Assembly (NCBI GenBank): GCA_963593685.1
Contig: CAVBBP010000042.1
Span: 1-22,996, forward strand
Length of the DNA stretch: 22,996 bases
Direction of reading: 5' to 3'
Origin: W0P28-013 sp963593685
GTDB lineage: Bacteria; Bacteroidota; Bacteroidia; Bacteroidales; Paludibacteraceae
The number at the start of each line of letters is the position of its first letter. Position 1 is the first letter of the stretch. Positions 18,768-22,996 of the stretch are shown here, piece after piece. Under the pieces are notes generated by a model. The model was not told the DNA's origin. It did not search any database and saw only the letters and a list, made by a program, of their open reading frames with translations. Both the position numbers and the translations under genes were made by a program.

Positions 18768-19286
18768 TTATTGACGTTCAGAGAGTGTTTTAAGCACACC
18801 ATGAATCGTATTTCCTCCATTTTGGAGTGCGGACACAACATTCTTCGCTGGCGATTGCAACAAGGCAATGATGTCGCCAATGAGTTCGTTCTTGCTCTTG
18901 ATGGCAACAAGCGAATCTATCTGATCGGCACCTACATAGAAACTCTCTTCCACGAAAGCGGCTTTCAACACAGGTTTCGGCGCAGTTTTGCTAAACTCTT
19001 TGATGAGTTTGGCAGGCGCGTTGCCCGTGTTCGAAAAGAGCACTGCCGTGTTCTCTTTGAACGCATCGGCTATCGGAGCGGTGTCGATACCGTTGGCCTC
19101 CAAAGCCTTTTTGAACAGCGTGTTTTTCACAACCACCATCTTCACCTCTTGCTTGTTGCAGAGGCGGCGGAGGTTGCTCACCTGTTCGGCATTCAAACCT
19201 TGGGCTTCAGTCATGTAAAAATGGCTGTATGCCTTCAGCGTTTCTTGTATCTGCTCAATGATCAATGCTTTATCTTCCTTTTTCAT
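18768..19286 (-). CDS. rplJ: 50S ribosomal protein L10
   Basis: 172 residues starting MKKEDKALIIEQIQETLKAY. The family's conserved VSNLRRLCNK and VVKNTLFKKALE segments are present, and the C-terminal helix (residues about 135-172) that binds L7/L12 dimers is intact. It starts 19 bases after rplA. In many bacteria L10 represses its own operon by binding the rplJ leader; the 19-base gap here leaves little room for such a leader, so any control would have to use upstream RNA. Confidence 0.96.
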   Translation of the reverse strand: MKKEDKALIIEQIQETLKAYSHFYMTEAQGLNAEQVSNLRRLCNKQEVKMVVVKNTLFKKALEANGIDTAPIADAFKENTAVLFSNTGNAPAKLIKEFSKTAPKPVLKAAFVEESFYVGADQIDSLVAIKSKNELIGDIIALLQSPAKNVVSALQNGGNTIHGVLKTLSERQ

Positions 19287-19305
19287 GCTTCAGTCTCCTC
19301 AAATT

Positions 19306-20004
19306 TTACTTTTCGTCGATACTCTTCGTATCGATTTTGATACCATAACTCATGGTACTCGAAAGATAAACGCTCTTCACATAAGTGCCTTTGGCTGTCG
19401 ATGGTTTCAGTTTGATAATCGTGCTCATGAAAGCGCGGGCATTTTCCGCAATTTTTTCAGGAGTGAACGATACTTTACCTATCGATGTGTGAACGATACC
19501 TGCTTTATCGACTTTGAAGTCGATTTTGCCCTGTTTTACCTCGGCAACGGCTTTACCGATTTCCATCGTAACCGTTCCGCTCTTCGGGTTTGGCATCAAG
19601 CCACGCGGACCGAGTACACGGCCGAGTGCGCCAATTTTGCCCATTACCGAAGGCATGGTGATGATGACATCAATATCGGTCCAACCGCCTTTGATTTTGT
19701 CGATGTATTCGTCCAATCCGACATAGTCTGCGCCAGCGGCTTTCGCTTCGGCTTCCTTGTCGGGAGTACACAACGCAAGAACCCTCACTTGCTTGCCTGT
19801 GCCGTTTGGCAGCGACACCACGCCACGCACCATCTGGTTCGCTTTGCGCGGATCCACACCCAAACGCACATCAATATCCACAGAGGCATCGAATTTGGTG
19901 GTAGTTATCTCTTTCACCAATTTCGCGGCTTCATCGAGAGTATACGCTTTCCCTGCTTCAATTTTTTCTGCAGCCAACTTTTGTTTTTTTGTAAGTTTAC
20001 CCAT
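19306..20004 (-). CDS. rplA: 50S ribosomal protein L1
   Basis: 232 residues starting MGKLTKKQKLAAEKIEAGKA. It has the L1 signature region (GPRGLMPNPKSGTVTMEIGK) and the N-terminal VDIDVRLGVDPRKANQMVRG. L1 builds the L1 stalk near the E site and often represses its own operon with L11. It lies 20 bases after rplK. Confidence 0.97.
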   Translation of the reverse strand: MGKLTKKQKLAAEKIEAGKAYTLDEAAKLVKEITTTKFDASVDIDVRLGVDPRKANQMVRGVVSLPNGTGKQVRVLALCTPDKEAEAKAAGADYVGLDEYIDKIKGGWTDIDVIITMPSVMGKIGALGRVLGPRGLMPNPKSGTVTMEIGKAVAEVKQGKIDFKVDKAGIVHTSIGKVSFTPEKIAENARAFMSTIIKLKPSTAKGTYVKSVYLSSTMSYGIKIDTKSIDEK

Positions 20005-20024
20005 TTCTGAATTGAAGTTTAATG

Positions 20025-20465
20025 TTAAACATTGGGAAATTCGCCTTTGACGGCAATACCCATACTACGAGCCGTACCAGCCACCATACGCATGGCCGAC
20101 GCCACCGTGAAACAGTTCAAGTCGGGCATTTTGTCTTCGGCAATGGTTTTCACCTGATCCCAAGTGATTTCCGCCACCTTTTTGCGGTTTGGCTCGGCCG
20201 AGCCGCCTTTCACCTTCGAGGCTTCCAACAGTTGGATAGCCACAGGAGGCGTTTTTACAACAAATGTAAACGACTTGTCTGTGTAATACGTGATAACAAC
20301 AGGCAGGATTTTTCCCGCTTTGTCTTGGGTTCTGGCATTGAATTGCTTGCAAAAGTCCATGATGTTGATGCCTTTCGAGCCCAACGCAGGACCTACCGGA
20401 GGCGACGGGTTAGCCGCACCACCTTTGATTTGCAATTTGATAAGTCCAGCAACTTCTTTAGCCAT
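20025..20465 (-). CDS. rplK: 50S ribosomal protein L11
   Basis: 146 residues. The proline-rich N-terminal domain (GGAANPSPPVGPALGSKGIN) and the rRNA-binding C-terminal domain (MPDLNCFTVASAMRMVAGTA, then RSMGIAVKG) are both complete. L11 forms the GTPase-associated centre of the large subunit. It starts 58 bases after nusG and precedes rplA. Confidence 0.97.
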   Translation of the reverse strand: MAKEVAGLIKLQIKGGAANPSPPVGPALGSKGINIMDFCKQFNARTQDKAGKILPVVITYYTDKSFTFVVKTPPVAIQLLEASKVKGGSAEPNRKKVAEITWDQVKTIAEDKMPDLNCFTVASAMRMVAGTARSMGIAVKGEFPNV

Positions 20466-20523
20466 AATTTTAAGATTTTGTTGTTAATGAATTTCGAGCA
20501 ACTTCAGCGCGTAACCTCGTCCG

Positions 20524-21072
20524 CTACTCTTTCTCCACCTGCATGAAACCGAGTTCGAGCGGCGTTTTGCGCCCGAAAATTTTCACCATTACCTTGAGTT
20601 TTTTCTTCTCGTTGTTCACCTCTTCGATGACACCCGAGAAGCCGCCAAACGGGCCAGCAATCACCTTCACATTTTCGCCTACGCTAAATGGAACGGCTAT
20701 TGTCTCTTCGCCAGCCGCCTGTTGGTCGTCGATGGAGCCGAGAATCCTCGTTACCTCCGACGGACGCAATGGCATCGGCGCACCGCCCGGCGTTTCGCCC
20801 AAAAAGCCCAACACATTAGGAATGTTACGCAAGCGTCCCATTGTTTCGCGTGTCATGTTGGCTTCGACCAAAACATAGCCAGGCAGGTAACTGCGTTCTT
20901 TGATAACTCTTTTTCCGTTGCGCACCTGATACACCTTTTCCATCGGTATCAAGATCTGAGAGACCGTCTGGCTCAAGTCAGAAGTGCGGAGTTCCGCCTC
21001 GGCGTACTCTTTCACTTTGTTCTCTTTGCCGCTGATGGCCTTCAGTACATACCATTTGAAATTCTCAGACAT
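20524..21072 (-). CDS. nusG: Transcription termination/antitermination factor NusG
   Basis: 182 residues starting MSENFKWYVLKAISGKENKV. The NGN domain, residues about 1-110, binds the RNA polymerase clamp (YLPGYVLVEANM; NIPNVLGFLGE). The C-terminal KOW domain (GENVKVIAGPFGGFSGVIEE) binds Rho or ribosomal protein S10. It follows secE by 15 bases, the usual pair. Confidence 0.97.
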   Translation of the reverse strand: MSENFKWYVLKAISGKENKVKEYAEAELRTSDLSQTVSQILIPMEKVYQVRNGKRVIKERSYLPGYVLVEANMTRETMGRLRNIPNVLGFLGETPGGAPMPLRPSEVTRILGSIDDQQAAGEETIAVPFSVGENVKVIAGPFGGFSGVIEEVNNEKKKLKVMVKIFGRKTPLELGFMQVEKE

Positions 21073-21087
21073 CTGCTACCTCCCGAA

Positions 21088-21279
21088 TTAGAGTACCGTG
21101 GTGTAAATGAACGTCATGAGATGCTCAATGCAAAAGTCCATTGCCCAAACTACAAGCGCAATAACAAGGGAAGCAATTAGAACAACTACTGCGCTGTTGG
21201 TCAGTTCTTGCCGCGTAGGCCACGAGGTCTTGTGGACAAGTTCCTGATAGGACTCTTTGAAATAATTGATGAGTTTCAT
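21088..21279 (-). CDS. secE: Preprotein translocase subunit SecE
   Basis: 63 residues, the short single-membrane-segment form. The amphipathic N-terminal helix contains the conserved VHKTSWPTRQELTNSA, followed by one membrane segment (VVVLIASLVIALVVWAM). SecE clamps SecY in the Sec channel. It lies between tRNA-Trp and nusG. Confidence 0.96.
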   Translation of the reverse strand: MKLINYFKESYQELVHKTSWPTRQELTNSAVVVLIASLVIALVVWAMDFCIEHLMTFIYTTVL

Positions 21280-21299
21280 GTTTCAGCAAATAGATTTTG

Positions 21300-21372
21300 C
21301 ACGGAAGGAGAGGCTCGAACTCCCGACACCTGGTTTTGGAGACCAGTGCTCTACCAACTGAGCTACTTCCGT
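21300..21372 (-). tRNA. tRNA-Trp (anticodon CCA)
   Basis: 73 bases. Acceptor stem ACGGAAG/CTTCCGT, D arm with AGCTCAGTTGG, anticodon loop centred on CCA, and T loop TTCGAGC; discriminator G. CCA is not encoded. It lies between tuf and secE and is likely cut from their joint transcript. Confidence 0.95.
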
Positions 21373-21412
21373 AGGTTGCAGGGCTGTCGGACAAGCCGAC
21401 CACCCTGCACCT
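21373..21412 (-). promoter_or_regulatory. Hairpin in the tuf to tRNA-Trp spacer
   Basis: Outer stem GCAGGG/CCCTGC plus flanking pairs (21373-21383 with 21403-21412, one bulged base) encloses an inner stem GTCGG/CCGAC (21386-21390 with 21396-21400). It lies directly before the tRNA 5' end and could be a partial terminator after tuf or a processing site freeing the tRNA. Confidence 0.5.
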
Positions 21413-21424
21413 TACAACCAATTA

Positions 21425-22618
21425 TTAGTCTATCAGTTTCGTGATTTGACCCGAACCTACCGTGCGGCCGCCTTCGCGGATAGCGAAGCGAAGACCTTCG
21501 GAGCAGGCTACTGGATAGATCAGTTTCACTGCGATTTCCAAGTTGTCGCCCGGCATAACCATTTCCGTTCCTTCTGGCAGAGTGATTTCGCCAGTTACAT
21601 CGAGCGTGCGGATGTAGAATTGCGGACGGTAGTGGTTGTGGAATGGTGTGTGACGACCACCCTCTTCTTTCTTCAGGATATAAACCGAAGCCTTGAATTC
21701 GGAGTGAGGTTTCACTGTGCCTGGGTGTGCGATAATCATACCGCGTTTGATTTCGTCCTTGTCGATACCACGGAGCAGCAGACCTACATTGTCGCCAGCC
21801 TCGCCTTCGTCGAGCAGTTTGCGGAACATTTCAACGCCAGTAACAACCGATTTTTTGCCTTCGGCACCGAGACCGATGATTTGGATTTCGTCGCCAACTT
21901 TTACAATACCAGTTTCGATACGACCAGTAGCAACAGTGCCACGACCAGTGATCGAGAAGACATCTTCGATAGGCATCAAGAATGGTTTATCGACATCGCG
22001 AACGGGCAGTTGAATCCATTCGTCAACAGCGTCCATCAGTTCCATCACTTTGTCTTCCCACTCTTTCACGCCGTTCAATGCGCCGAGAGCCGAGCCGCGG
22101 ATGATAGGTGTGTTGTCGCCATCGAATTCATATTTCGAGAGCAGTTCGCGAACTTCCATTTCGACGAGTTCGAGCATTTCGGGGTCGTCCACCATGTCGC
22201 ATTTGTTCAAGAAAACAACAATGCGTGGAACATTCACCTGACGAGCCAACAGCACATGTTCGTTTGTTTGAGGCATTGGACCGTCGGTAGCGGCTACAAC
22301 CAAGATAGCACCGTCCATCTGGGCAGCACCAGTAACCATGTTTTTAACATAGTCGGCGTGGCCTGGGCAGTCAACATGAGCGTAGTGGCGTTTTGCCGTT
22401 TCGTACTCGATGTGAGCGGTGTTGATGGTGATACCGCGCTCTTTTTCTTCTGGTGCGTTGTCGATCTGGTCGAACGACTTCACCTCTTCGCTACCGAAGC
22501 CGCGCTCGTGGAGCACTTTCGAAATAGCGGCAGTCAGGGTCGTTTTGCCATGGTCAACATGACCGATTGTACCAATGTTTACATGCGGTTTGGTACGTTC
22601 AAATTTTTCTTTTGCCAT
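21425..22618 (-). CDS. tuf: Elongation factor Tu
   Basis: 397 residues starting MAKEKFERTKPHVNIGTIGH. G domain motifs: GHVDHGKT at 19-26, the switch I region RGITINTAHIEYE, DCPGH, and NKCD; then the two beta-barrel domains ending FAIREGGRTVGSGQITKLID. EF-Tu-GTP brings aminoacyl-tRNA to the ribosome. It lies 47 bases after the tRNA-Thr gene in the order Thr-Tyr-Gly-Thr-tuf, which is the same as around E. coli tufB. Confidence 0.98.
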   Translation of the reverse strand: MAKEKFERTKPHVNIGTIGHVDHGKTTLTAAISKVLHERGFGSEEVKSFDQIDNAPEEKERGITINTAHIEYETAKRHYAHVDCPGHADYVKNMVTGAAQMDGAILVVAATDGPMPQTNEHVLLARQVNVPRIVVFLNKCDMVDDPEMLELVEMEVRELLSKYEFDGDNTPIIRGSALGALNGVKEWEDKVMELMDAVDEWIQLPVRDVDKPFLMPIEDVFSITGRGTVATGRIETGIVKVGDEIQIIGLGAEGKKSVVTGVEMFRKLLDEGEAGDNVGLLLRGIDKDEIKRGMIIAHPGTVKPHSEFKASVYILKKEEGGRHTPFHNHYRPQFYIRTLDVTGEITLPEGTEMVMPGDNLEIAVKLIYPVACSEGLRFAIREGGRTVGSGQITKLID

Positions 22619-22665
22619 AACTCAAAATGTTAAAAGTGTTAATTAATGTCATCATTAAAAATAAG

Positions 22666-22737
<72 letters not shown>

Positions 22738-22754
22738 AAAAAAGTTTTTTTTCG

Positions 22755-22827
22755 AGCGGAAAACGGGACTCAAACCCGCGACCCCCAGCTTGGAAGGCTA
22801 GTGCTCTATCGACTGAGCTATTTCCGC
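22755..22827 (-). tRNA. tRNA-Gly (anticodon TCC)
   Basis: 73 bases. Acceptor GCGGAAA/TTTCCGC, anticodon stem CTAGC/GCTGG (one G-U pair) with loop CTTCCAA, and T loop TTTGAGT. CCA is not encoded. Confidence 0.94.
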
Positions 22828-22833
22828 AAAGAG

Positions 22834-22915
22834 TGGGTAGTGATGGATTCGAACCACCGAAGCGAGACGCAGCAGATTTACAGTCTGCCCCATTTGGCCA
22901 CTCTGGAAACTACCC
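22834..22915 (-). tRNA. tRNA-Tyr (anticodon GTA)
   Basis: 82 bases with a long variable arm as expected for tyrosine. Acceptor GGGTAGT/ACTACCC, anticodon stem CAGA/TCTG with GTA in the loop, and T loop TTCGAAT; discriminator A. Confidence 0.95.
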
Positions 22916-22944
22916 AAACCAATTTGTTCAAAGAACTTTTTTTG

Positions 22945-22996
22945 AGCCTCTTGTCGGATTCGAACCAACGACCCCGAGATTACAAATCACGTGCTC
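22945..22996 (-). tRNA. tRNA-Thr (anticodon TGT), cut by the window end
   Basis: The 3' part is present: end of the D arm (GAGC), anticodon loop TTTGTAA, T arm GTTGG/CCGAC with TTCGAAT, acceptor strand AAGAGGC and discriminator T. The 5' acceptor strand lies beyond the window. The anticodon stem CGTGA/TCTCG has a T-T mismatch at the third pair. Confidence 0.85.

Overview
The window looks like a chromosomal segment from a member of the Bacteroidales (Bacteroidota). On the minus strand it carries the conserved run tRNA-Thr/Tyr/Gly/Thr, tuf, tRNA-Trp, secE, nusG, rplK, rplA, rplJ, rplL, rpoB, rpoC, with protein sequences of the Bacteroidota type. Promoters fit the Bacteroidota pattern (TTTG about 19 bases before TAnnTTTG), Shine-Dalgarno sequences are essentially absent, and the left end encodes a BspA-type leucine-rich-repeat protein with a type IX secretion (Por) C-terminal sorting domain.

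Layout. (1) 1-960: a tandem 22-bp repeat abuts a 5'-truncated leucine-rich-repeat surface protein gene. (2) About 961-1660: a gene graveyard, with a terminator, a 138-bp element with 14-bp terminal inverted repeats that still carries the promoter and first codons of an IS4-like transposase, a piece of an OPT-family transporter gene, the last codons of an unrecognised gene, and a second inverted repeat with related ends. (3) 1668-9876: an island bounded by two 70-bp direct repeats (60/70 identical, with a perfect 31-bp core). Each repeat consists of the 3' end of rpoC plus its terminator. Inside is one plus-strand operon of ten reading frames. (4) 9858-22996, minus strand: rpoC back to a partial tRNA-Thr, with a 203-bp miniature inverted-repeat element in the rpoB-rpoC gap and an attenuator-like hairpin between rplL and rpoB.

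The island is the exciting part. It encodes a large FtsK/SpoIIIE-type ATPase with one intact and apparently two degenerate ATPase-like domains, three small helical proteins of 84-98 residues with a central W-[DE]-D-[KR] motif resembling the W-x-G turn of WXG100 (ESAT-6-like) proteins, a coiled-coil protein, a coiled-coil protein with two membrane segments, a seven-segment membrane protein with C-terminal Sel1 repeats, a small exported protein and a four-segment membrane protein. This is the core logic of a type VII (ESX/Ess)-like secretion machine, an ATPase plus WXG100-like partners plus membrane parts, in a lineage with an outer membrane where I know of no characterised example. The assignment is an inference; a DNA-pumping or conflict-system role for the ATPase is the main alternative.

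A second notable point is that the ATPase appears to be encoded in two overlapping frames. An 85-codon coiled-coil frame runs into the ATPase frame across an A AAA AAG slippery heptamer followed, seven bases later, by a possible stem-loop. This is the layout of a programmed -1 frameshift as in E. coli dnaX, and would give a fusion of about 1013 residues. A one-base loss in the seven-A run, real or a sequencing error, would look the same.
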